DNA of 64,000 nucleotides from Phenylobacterium sp. J367. GTDB taxonomy: Bacteria; Pseudomonadota; Alphaproteobacteria; Caulobacterales; Caulobacteraceae. Where the stretch lies: NCBI RefSeq assembly GCF_024699985.1, contig NZ_JAJONA010000001.1, positions 2,982,501 through 3,046,500 of the forward strand, written 5' to 3'. Position numbers and translations under genes: made by a program. Numbering within the stretch: the first letter of the stretch is position 1; every line of letters begins with the position of its first letter. Below the pieces are notes generated by a model that was not told the DNA's origin, made no database searches, and worked only from the letters and a program-made list of their open reading frames with translations. This document shows, one piece after another, positions 55,911-64,000 of the stretch.

Positions 55911-56201
55911 ATGCATGCGCCTTCCGAACAACGACCCGAAGAGTTCGGCGATGATCTCACGGCCGACCGCGTAACCTTGTCGCCGCGGCAGACGCAGTGC
56001 CTGTTCTGGGTGCAGCAAGGCAAGAGCTCCCGGGACATCGGGACGATCCTGGGCATTTCGCACCGGATCGTGGAGCGGCATGTCTTCAGGGCCTGCCACA
56101 AGCTCGGGGTTCGCACGCGGATTCAGGCCGTGATCCGGGCGCGCGAGCTTGGATTGGTCGAAGCCCCTGCGCGAACGGGCTCGCTGACGCGCTTCAGCTA
56201 G
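55911..56201 (+). CDS. Small LuxR-type DNA-binding protein
   Basis: A 96-residue protein made almost entirely of a LuxR helix-turn-helix: TLSPRQTQCLFWVQQGKSSR then DIGTILGISHRIVERHVFRA and CHKLGVRTRIQAVIRARELG. There is no sensory domain. It is divergent from virB1 and separated by a region with a 17-bp palindrome. Likely regulator of the transfer genes (inference). Confidence 0.82.
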   Translation: MHAPSEQRPEEFGDDLTADRVTLSPRQTQCLFWVQQGKSSRDIGTILGISHRIVERHVFRACHKLGVRTRIQAVIRARELGLVEAPARTGSLTRFS

Positions 56202-56318
56202 GCGAGTCTTCGCAACCGGAGAGAAAGCGAGCCTCCGGCCGCGCAGCGATGGTTGGATACTCCCGATCGATACATAGCTTCTGCGCGCTGCGACTGGGCC
56301 GGAACCGGCCGTTGGTGC

Positions 56319-56572
56319 TCAGGCTGAATTGACCTTCGGCATCGCCGCGGCCCTGGTGGCGATCACGTCCAGGGTCAGCAGGGTGAGCCCGGCATCGTCC
56401 TTGACGGTCACGCGCATCTGGCCTGACTGCCAGACGTCGTCACCCATGACCTCCGACATCTCGCCCATGACTCGCAAGGCGTGGCGTCGCACTGCGGCGA
56501 GGTCATCAAGCTCGATCCCGTTGTGGTCGGGATAACGGTGACCGTCCACTGAGTGGAAAAGTAGCGTGCCAT
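56319..56572 (-). CDS. DUF6894-type small protein (frameshift)
   Basis: An 84-residue protein after adding one base at the A4 run 56557-56560. The repaired start reads MARYFFHSVDGHRYPDHNGI, followed by ELDDLAAVRRHALRVMGEMS and MRVTVKDDAGLTLLTLDVIA. This is the standard layout of the DUF6894 family, common in rhizobia and Caulobacterales. Function unknown. Without the repair, the first ATG would cut off the conserved RYFFH start. Confidence 0.75.
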
Positions 56573-56775
56573 AGCGTGCAAACGAGCAGACTGCGCCGGC
56601 TCCCAGTAGCTCTAAGCGCCCCCCGGAGGCGGGCAGTGAGGCGCCGTTCGAGGAGCTGCAATGGGTCGAAGCGGAGGCCGCCTTCTTGGCGAGGATTGGA
56701 CCTTGGCGCTAGACGCGCGAGCTCCCGCACGTCCAGGTTGGTAGCGAGTTCGGCGAACAGGTTATCCTATGGGGC

Positions 56776-57027
56776 ATGCAGGAGCCGCTCTCCGAACTCT
56801 CGCGCCTCAAGGACGACCCGACGCGCTCCGAGGCCACCCGGCGGATGGCCGGCGTTTGCCTCGAACTCTGGTTCCGCACCCTGTCCGCCAACGACGACGG
56901 AAGGGGCGCGCCGCGCCTTGCTGAAGTCAGCCGGCTCATGCTGCGCCTTCGCAACGCGATGCAGGTCGCGGAAGGCTTCGAACTTACCACGGCGCGGCAA
57001 CAGGATCCCGACAGGACGGCTCCATAG
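56776..57027 (+). CDS. Hypothetical protein
   Basis: An 83-residue, mostly helical protein (LSELSRLKDDPTRSEATRRM, then AGVCLELWFRTLSANDDGRG and EVSRLMLRLRNAMQVAEGF). No family recognised. It ends just before the convergent XRE regulator gene. Composition is normal for the region; coding status is likely but not certain. Confidence 0.5.
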   Translation: MQEPLSELSRLKDDPTRSEATRRMAGVCLELWFRTLSANDDGRGAPRLAEVSRLMLRLRNAMQVAEGFELTTARQQDPDRTAP

Positions 57028-57034
57028 TCCAGAC

Positions 57035-57532
57035 CTATCGCGACCCGTCGTCGTCATCTGGATCCCGGCCACTCAGCTCCTCGTCGAACATCCACTGCTC
57101 GAGGTCGGCGGCGTACTCCTCGGCCCGGCGCGCCAGCAGCTCGAAACCGCGCGAGTAGGTTAGCGACAGCGATCGGGGATCCAGCTGCCGCAGAGCCTTG
57201 CCGTTCGGCTGGCGGTGGAAGCGGCGAAGCGCGACCAGCAGCAAGGACGCCGCGCCGTTCTGGGCGGCGTCCAGCGCGAAGTCCACGGAGCCGAACTCCA
57301 CCGCGAAGATGATGCCCCAGGGATCGGCGTGGACGATCTCGGCGAACCGGTGGATGTCGTCCAGTTCCACGCCGTAGTAGCCGGACTCCCAGCGCTGGTA
57401 GGTGCGGTGGCCCTTGTTCATCATCCGCGCCGCCTCGACCGAGCGGAGGCCGGCGCGGGTGCGCAGCAGCTTAAGGACCCGGGAGAGGGTTGCTCGCTGG
57501 GCGGCCTTATCCCGATCCCGCAGGACGTCCAT
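57035..57532 (-). CDS. XRE-like helix-turn-helix regulator
   Basis: A 165-residue protein. Residues 15-75 form an XRE-type domain: LSRVLKLLRTRAGLRSVEAA, then RMMNKGHRTYQRWESGYYGV and IHRFAEIVHADPWGIIFAVE. The C-terminal half is helical and ends in a very acidic tail (RDPDDDDGSR). Such regulators are frequent on alphaproteobacterial integrative elements near the transfer genes. Confidence 0.78.
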   Translation of the reverse strand: MDVLRDRDKAAQRATLSRVLKLLRTRAGLRSVEAARMMNKGHRTYQRWESGYYGVELDDIHRFAEIVHADPWGIIFAVEFGSVDFALDAAQNGAASLLLVALRRFHRQPNGKALRQLDPRSLSLTYSRGFELLARRAEEYAADLEQWMFDEELSGRDPDDDDGSR

Positions 57533-57722
57533 GGCAGTCAGACAACTGAGAATTGTCGCGTGATGCTCCTGCTATCGAGGACTGTGTTGGCTCCGGGGTC
57601 AAGGTCGGTCCGAAGGGTCCGGCCCACGGCGCCGCGACGCTGCGCAGGGTGGGGGGAGCTTGCGCCCTACCGGGGCCGGCGGATCGGCGCTCATGATCCG
57701 CGTCCCCGCCTGGAGACGCGCC

Positions 57723-57992
57723 ATGCAAGATCCCAACCCCGCCCTGCCGCCCCGGCTCCTTAGGACCGAGGAGGCGGCGCGATGGCTCGGCCTTTCCGGC
57801 CGGACGCTCGAGAAGCACCGCTGCTGCGGCACGGGCCCGTCCTATCGCAAGCTCGGCGGCCGGGTCGTCTACATGGTCGACGACCTCCGCGCCTGGGTCG
57901 ACGAGGGAGCGCGGCGCTCCACGGCCCGGACGCCCGCCGTCCCGGGCCGGGGTGGGCGGGCCCCCAACGAGCGGCGCAGCTTCACGGGCTGA
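57723..57992 (+). CDS. AlpA/excisionase-like helix-turn-helix protein
   Basis: An 89-residue protein with a MerR/HTH_17-type winged helix: LLRTEEAARWLGLSGRTLEK, then GPSYRKLGGRVVYMVDDLRA. This pattern is shared by AlpA regulators and Xis-like directionality factors. The tail is basic and disordered. GGAG lies upstream of ATG 57723. On integrative elements such genes usually lie near replication, excision or regulatory functions. No integrase is adjacent. Confidence 0.75.
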   Translation: MQDPNPALPPRLLRTEEAARWLGLSGRTLEKHRCCGTGPSYRKLGGRVVYMVDDLRAWVDEGARRSTARTPAVPGRGGRAPNERRSFTG

Positions 57993-58064
57993 CGTCCACG
58001 GGATTCGCCGGCCAGCGCCGCCGTCGGACTTGCTGCGCGGCGTCCGGACGCGCATGCCTGGGTT

Positions 58065-58412
58065 ATGCAGACCGACGACGAAGGCGCCGCGCGCCAGGCG
58101 GCCGCGCGCGACTGGAAGGCCAGGCTGAGCCGCAGCGACGCTGGCCCGGACGACCTGGACGCCTTCTCCGCGTGGCGGGAGGATCCCGACAATGGCCGCG
58201 CCTGGGAAGCGCTCCACGCCGGCGCCGCGGCCGCCGAGCGATACGTCGTCCGCGCCCAATCCGGTCGCTTCAAGGTCGTCGACATCTGGACGGGGCAGAC
58301 CGCCGTCATCGCCATGACGCCCCAGGATGGGCTTTCAGAAGACGACGCCCGTCACACCGCGGGCCTGCTGAACCGCCGCGCCGCCGGCGGAGACCGCGCG
58401 ATTCTCCAATAA
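58065..58412 (+). CDS. FecR N-terminal (DUF4880)-like small protein
   Basis: A 115-residue protein. Residues 10-50 match the FecR N-terminal pattern (AARDWKARLSRSDAGPDDLD then AFSAWREDPDNGRAWEALHA). The second half (AQSGRFKVVDIWTGQTAVIA, then DGLSEDDARHTAGLLNRRAA) has no membrane helix and no FecR periplasmic domain. It is therefore not a full anti-sigma factor. Likely an element-borne regulator; function unknown. Confidence 0.65.
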   Translation: MQTDDEGAARQAAARDWKARLSRSDAGPDDLDAFSAWREDPDNGRAWEALHAGAAAAERYVVRAQSGRFKVVDIWTGQTAVIAMTPQDGLSEDDARHTAGLLNRRAAGGDRAILQ

Positions 58413-58596
58413 TCTTCCGGCGACCGCAGCCGGGCCGGCCGGAGGATGGTCTCGCTTTGGGACTTTCTGGGCCGCCGGGCGGCCTTCCGTCTCCCGATTC
58501 GCCGTGCCGAACCCCCGGCCCTGGGCGGGGCCAGTCGTGTCACGTTGCTTCCGATGCGCTTCCGGATGGGTTTCGGGTGGACTTTAGGGGAGTTGG

Positions 58597-58631
58597 TGTT
58601 TCCCTAGGGCTTTGAAAACCCTAGGGAAACA
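58597..58631. repeat. Perfect inverted repeat adjoining the tRNA-Thr 3' end
   Basis: TGTTTCCCTAGGG and its exact complement enclose the 9-base loop CTTTGAAAA. The right arm ends one base before the tRNA CCA. It may end the tRNA transcript, though no U tract follows, or mark an attachment-site end. Confidence 0.6.
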
Positions 58632-58706
<75 letters not shown>

Positions 58707-58809
58707 GAAAGGCGAGGCGGGGCATATAGCGGCACGACTCGGGCTCGTGAAGCCCCAATCGTCGGCAAATGCGCTTGACCGGTCGGACCGCTCGTCGCAC
58801 CCCTCAGGC

Positions 58810-58955
58810 ATGGCCGCCGACGACAAGACGAAGACCCCGTCTGCGAACGACCGGGAGGCGAAGCTGGCCCAGGCGCTCAGGGCCAATCTCCGCCGCCGGA
58901 AGGCGCCCAGGCCGCGTCCGCGAAACCTGCACAGGAATCGGACGGCAAGCGCTGA
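58810..58955 (+). CDS. Small conserved protein upstream of murA (frameshift)
   Basis: A 48-residue basic protein after adding one base near 58902. It reads MAADDKTKTPSANDREAKLA, then QALRANLRRRKG and AQAASAKPAQESDGKR. Similar short Lys/Arg-rich proteins occur just upstream of murA in Caulobacter relatives (from memory). No function known. Confidence 0.6.
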
Positions 58956-58994
58956 GCGGCGCCCTTTGCGCCTGCCCGGCCGCAGGCTAGATAG

Positions 58995-60346
<1,352 letters not shown>

Positions 60347-60353
60347 GTCCCAG

Positions 60354-60779
60354 ATGGCCGATCCCACCCCACTCAAGCTGCTCGCCCAGGACCAGGAGGA
60401 CCTGGCGGTCATCTCCGCGGCCCTGCAGGACGCCGTCGCCAAGGTCGGCGACATCGCGTTCGAGCCGAAGGCGCGCCAGATGACCATCGCCTTCAACCGC
60501 TTCCGTTGGGAAGCCGGGAAGGGCGAGCGAGTGCGCTCGGCCCTCCAGCTGGCCGGCGTGATGAAGGTCGAGACCCGCAAGGTCCGGCGCGAGGCGCCCG
60601 ACGCGGTTCTGGAGATCCTGGCCCTGACCTTCGAGCCGGGCGAGGCGCCGGGCGGCGTCGTCACGCTCAGCTTTGCGGGCGGCGGCGACCTCCGCGCCAC
60701 CGTGGAGTGCGTCGAGGCGGTGCTGGCCGACGTCTCGCGCCCCTGGCCCACGCCGCGGACGCCGAAGCACGATCTCTGA
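60354..60779 (+). CDS. DUF2948 family protein
   Basis: A 141-residue cytosolic protein of a family widespread in alphaproteobacteria and usually found beside murA and hisD. It starts LKLLAQDQEDLAVISAALQD, continues AKVGDIAFEPKARQMTIAFN with RFRWE, and VLEILALTFEPGEAPGGVVT. Function unknown. It starts seven bases after murA. Confidence 0.9.
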   Translation: MADPTPLKLLAQDQEDLAVISAALQDAVAKVGDIAFEPKARQMTIAFNRFRWEAGKGERVRSALQLAGVMKVETRKVRREAPDAVLEILALTFEPGEAPGGVVTLSFAGGGDLRATVECVEAVLADVSRPWPTPRTPKHDL

Positions 60780-60825
60780 GCGCGGCATGGCGCTTCGGCG
60801 CACGCCTCGCTAAACAGCGGGCGCC

Positions 60826-62118
60826 ATGCGCCGCTTCCGCTATTCAGATCCGGGTTTCGAAACCGCCTTCACCGCCTTCGTGGAAGAGCGGCGGGAGACC
60901 CCCGAGGACGTGGACGCCATCGTCCGCGACGTCCTGGCCGCCGTGCGCGCCGAGGGTCTGGCGGCCCTCCTGCGCTTCGCCCGCGAGTTCGACAGGGTCG
61001 AGCTGGACGAGCACTCCATCCGCGTCAGCGAGGCCGAGATCGCCGAAAGCGCCGCGGCCTGCAAGGCCGAGGTCCGTGACGCCATCGCCTTCGCCGCCGG
61101 GCGGATCCGCGCCTATCACGAGCGCCAGCGCCCGGCCGACCAGCGCTTCACCGACGAGGCCGGCGTCGAGCTCGGCTGGCGTTGGGGCCCGCTGGAATCC
61201 GTCGGCGTCTATGTGCCCGGCGGCCGCGCGGCCTATCCCTCCACCGTCCTGATGAACGCCGTCCCGGCCGCCGTCGCCGGCGTCGGGCGCATCGCCATGG
61301 TGACCCCGCCGGGTCGCCTGGAGCCCGCCGTCCTGGCCGCGGCCCAGGCGGCCGGAGTCACCGAGATCTGGCGGGTGGGCGGCGCCCAGGCCGTCGCCGC
61401 CCTGGCCTACGGGGCCGGACCGATCCGCCCGGTGGACAAGATCGTCGGCCCCGGCAGCGCCTTCGTCACCGCCGCCAAGCGGCGCGTCTACGGCGCCGTT
61501 GGAATCGATGCGCTGGCCGGGCCGTCCGAGATCGTGGTGGTGGCCGACGGAGCGAACGATCCCGAATGGATCGCTGCGGACCTGCTGTCCCAGGCCGAGC
61601 ACGATCCCGCCGCACAATCCATCCTGATCACCGACGACGAAGCCTTCGCCGCCCGGGTCGAGGCCGCCGTGGAGGCGCAGCTCAGGACCTTGGCCACCGG
61701 CGAGGACGCCGCCGCCTCCTGGCGCGACCACGGCGCGGTGGTGATCGCCCCCCTCGACCATGCGCCGCGGCTTGTCGACCTGATCGCGCCCGAGCACGTG
61801 GAATTCGCGGTCGAGGCGCCGGAGCGCCTCGCCGATCGGGTCCGCCACGCCGGGGCGATGTTCCTCGGCCGCCACGCCCCCGAGGCGATCGGCGACTATG
61901 TGGCGGGCTCCAACCACGTCCTGCCCACCAGCCGGGCGGCGCGGTTCTCCTCGGGTCTTTCCCTCTACGACTTCCTCAAGCGCACCTCCTTCGTGAAGTG
62001 CGACGAGGCCGCGTTCGCGGCGCTCGCGCCGGCGACGATCGCGCTTGCCGAGGCGGAAGGCCTGCCGGCCCACGCCCGCTCCGCGGCGATCCGGATGGGA
62101 AACCGCCGCCCCAGCTAG
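60826..62118 (+). CDS. hisD: Histidinol dehydrogenase
   Basis: Catalyses the last two oxidations of histidine synthesis, L-histidinol to L-histidine, with NAD+ and Zn2+. 430 residues. Motifs are LGWRWGPLESVGVYVPGGRA, VTEIWRVGGAQAVAALAYG, KIVGPGSAFVTAAKRRVYGA, GPSEIVVVADG, LLSQAEHDPAAQSIL (zinc ligands) and APEHVEFAVEAPERL with the catalytic Glu-His pair. It follows DUF2948 in the typical order. Confidence 0.96.
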   Translation: MRRFRYSDPGFETAFTAFVEERRETPEDVDAIVRDVLAAVRAEGLAALLRFAREFDRVELDEHSIRVSEAEIAESAAACKAEVRDAIAFAAGRIRAYHERQRPADQRFTDEAGVELGWRWGPLESVGVYVPGGRAAYPSTVLMNAVPAAVAGVGRIAMVTPPGRLEPAVLAAAQAAGVTEIWRVGGAQAVAALAYGAGPIRPVDKIVGPGSAFVTAAKRRVYGAVGIDALAGPSEIVVVADGANDPEWIAADLLSQAEHDPAAQSILITDDEAFAARVEAAVEAQLRTLATGEDAAASWRDHGAVVIAPLDHAPRLVDLIAPEHVEFAVEAPERLADRVRHAGAMFLGRHAPEAIGDYVAGSNHVLPTSRAARFSSGLSLYDFLKRTSFVKCDEAAFAALAPATIALAEAEGLPAHARSAAIRMGNRRPS

Positions 62119-62164
62119 GCCGTCGTTTCCGGAACCTGCCTATGGCCAAGGCGTTGGGCAGCGC

Positions 62165-63410
62165 ATGTTCCAATCGCCGGCTACCGAGGCCACGGCGGCG
62201 ACGCCTGCCGGCCCCGCCGAGGCCGTTCAACCTTCCCTCGCCGAACAGCTCTCTGTCTTCGGGCGCGACGCCTGGGACCATCTCATGCAGCTCGATCCGG
62301 GCGAGGCGGGCCTCAACTTCCTGATCTCCGCCGGCATCGTGCTGGCGGCGCTCGCGCTCATCTGGGTGCTGGCGCGGATGTTCGATCGCTGGCTCCGGCA
62401 TTTCGCAGCCACCTCGCCGGCCGAGGTGCCGGAGGAGGATCAGCGCACGTCGCGGGCCGCCGGCGTCACCTGGGCCCTGCTGCGCTTCCTGATCCTCGGT
62501 GCAGCCCTGGTGCTGGTCGCCGCGGTCTGGGGGATCGACCCCTGGGCGTGGATCTCCGGCGACGCCGGCGCGCGGATCCTGCGGCTCGGCCTGATCGTCG
62601 TCCTCGTCACCGCCCTGGTGGAGGTCGCCGGCTTCGTGACCCGGCGCACCATCGAGGGCTTCGCCGCCCGCAGTCGCGATCCGCGTCGCGCCGGCCAGAT
62701 CCGCTCCCTTGGCCCGCTCGTCACCGGTTCGATCCAGGCGGTGCTGATCGTCGTCGGCCTGCTCACCTTCCTGTCGGAAGTGGGCGTGAAGGTCGGGCCG
62801 CTGCTGGCCAGCGCCGGCGTGGTCGGCATTGCGGTGGGCTTCGGCGCCCAGTCGATCGTCAAGGATTTCCTGACCGGTGTCTTCCTGATCGCCGAGGACG
62901 CGGTCTCGGTGGGCGACAATGTCCGGATCGCCGACTGCAGCGGCACGGTGGAAGCCATGACGCTCCGCACCATCCGCCTGCGCAGCATGAACGGCACTTT
63001 GCACATCATTCCCTACAGCGAAGCCCAGATCATCCATAACCGGACCAAGCTGTTCTCCTCGTACGTGTTCGATCTTCAGATCGCCTACGATTCAGACATC
63101 GACCAGGCCCTGGCCGTGATGGCTGAGGTCGGTGAGGGCATGCGGGGGGGACGGCGAGTTCGGCCCGCTCATCCTGCGTCCCTTCGAGATTCTCGGGGTC
63201 GAGCGCCTGGCCGACAGCGGCGTCGTCCTGCGCGCGAAGGTGACGACGACCCCGAAGGAACAATGGCGGGTCGGCCGCGAGTACAACCGTCGCATCAAGC
63301 AGGCCTTCGACCGGGCCGGCATCGAAATCCCCTTCCCGACGGTGCAGTTGGCCGCGGCCAGGCCTCCCGCCGCGGACGGCTCAGGCGATTTGGCGGGCCC
63401 GCCAAGCTGA
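62165..63410 (+). CDS. MscS-family mechanosensitive channel (frameshift)
   Basis: A 414-residue membrane channel after removing one base in the G7 run 63144-63150. The helices include LNFLISAGIVLAALALIWVL, ALLRFLILGAALVLVAAVWG, LGLIVVLVTALVEVAGFV and QAVLIVVGLLTFLSEVGVKV. The pore helix and beta domain read LASAGVVGIAVGFGAQSIVK, FLTGVFLIAEDAVSVGDNVR and GTVEAMTLRTIRLRSMNGTL. The repaired C-terminus carries ADSGVVLRAKVTTTPKEQWR. ATG 62165 is taken as the start; the open frame upstream overlaps hisD. Confidence 0.9.
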
Positions 63411-63519
63411 ACAGTTCCTGTCAGCCCGGCCCAAAGGGCGTTCAGGCAGGGCCTTCTACCTTTCAACCCATCGAGGCCGCCTGGCCTCGCGGAGCAACGC
63501 GAACAGACGGAGAGCAAAC

Positions 63520-64000
63520 ATGCGGACTCTGAAGATCAACAAGCTGATCGGCGGCGGCGCGGCCGCGGCCGTCCTGGCTGGCGCCATGGCCATGAGCGCG
63601 GGCAGCGCGCAGGCCGCCGGCATCAACGGCGTCACCAACTGCTCGGCCCCCGGCGGCAAGCAGGAGATGGGCGCGCTGCTCGGCGCGGTCGCCGGCGGCC
63701 TGCTCGGCAACAAGGTCGGCGGCAAGCATCCCACGGGTGAGACCGTCATCGGCGCCGGCGTCGGCGCGGCGGCGGGTTCGGCCATCGGCTGCCAGATGCA
63801 GAAGAAGGACGAGCGTCAGGCCTATGCCCGCGGCTCGACCTACACCCGGAACGGCTACCGCCTGTCCTCGGCCATCGCGCCGGCCAGCTACAGCAAGCTG
63901 GGCGACACCTTCGTGGCCAACCGTACGGTCAACCTGCGCTCGGCCCCGACCACCAACTCGGGCCGTGTGGGCAGCCTGCGGACCGGCGAACGCTTCCAGG
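63520..64000 (+). CDS. Exported glycine-zipper protein with SH3-like domain (partial)
   Basis: At least 160 residues; the window ends before the stop. Residues 1-32 are a signal peptide ending AGSAQAA. Residues 50-87 form a glycine-zipper membrane segment (MGALLGAVAGGLLGNKVGGK, then VIGAGVGAAAGSAIGC). A bacterial SH3 domain begins near residue 130 (FVANRTVNLRSAPTTNSGRV). ACGGAGAG precedes the ATG. Likely an envelope-associated protein. Confidence 0.83.
   Translation, partial: MRTLKINKLIGGGAAAAVLAGAMAMSAGSAQAAGINGVTNCSAPGGKQEMGALLGAVAGGLLGNKVGGKHPTGETVIGAGVGAAAGSAIGCQMQKKDERQAYARGSTYTRNGYRLSSAIAPASYSKLGDTFVANRTVNLRSAPTTNSGRVGSLRTGERFQ

Overview
The window is high-GC alphaproteobacterial DNA, most likely from Caulobacteraceae (Phenylobacterium or Caulobacter type). 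I infer this from the murA-DUF2948-hisD gene order at the right end, the VirB-type conjugation genes and the protein styles; no rRNA is present to settle the genus.

Layout. (1) 1-21.7 kb is an aromatic or aryl-CoA catabolic island: a fused indolepyruvate ferredoxin oxidoreductase, a TetR regulator with four matching operator-like sites, three AMP-forming acyl-CoA ligases, a C-C bond hydrolase, a split LigAB-type extradiol dioxygenase, a two-subunit Rieske dioxygenase, a quinone oxidoreductase, a flavodoxin, an epoxide hydrolase, an adrenodoxin-type reductase, a lone PaaA-like diiron protein, PaaX and two enoyl-CoA hydratases. (2) 22-24 kb has an S41 protease remnant and a three-gene receiver-like operon. 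(3) 24.4-30.4 kb is a complete Mrp cation/proton antiporter operon (AB-C-D-E-F-G). (4) 30.9-33 kb holds a few small genes. (5) 33-41.5 kb is a secreted-protein locus: a CsgG-like protein, two DUF11 proteins, a subtilisin-like protease overlapping an anti-sigma factor, an ECF sigma factor, a LuxR regulator and a small secreted protein. (6) 41.6-58.5 kb is a conjugation module: a truncated sugar epimerase, then an LPD7 protein, virD4, virB11-10-9-8, a small lipoprotein-like gene, hipA/hipB, virB6, eexN, virB5-4-3-2-1, followed by LuxR, DUF6894, XRE, AlpA-like and DUF4880-like genes. (7) From tRNA-Thr (58.6 kb) rightward is core chromosome: murA, DUF2948, hisD, a MscS channel and a glycine-zipper/SH3 protein cut by the window end.

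About thirty single-base frameshifts interrupt otherwise intact genes. Most fall in G or C runs, and two lie in the essential gene murA. They are best read as uncorrected sequencing indels, so I annotate these as repaired genes rather than pseudogenes. Coordinates given for such genes span the whole repaired reading frame. True decay is supported only for the S41 peptidase piece and the epimerase piece.

Functionally, the island should activate aromatic acids as CoA thioesters, attack the ring by Rieske dioxygenation or diiron epoxidation, open it by extradiol cleavage or CoA-dependent hydration, and pass products to beta-oxidation, under TetR and PaaX control. The tRNA-Thr 3' end faces the conjugation genes, which suggests that an integrative element abuts the core genome there. 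No integrase is visible.
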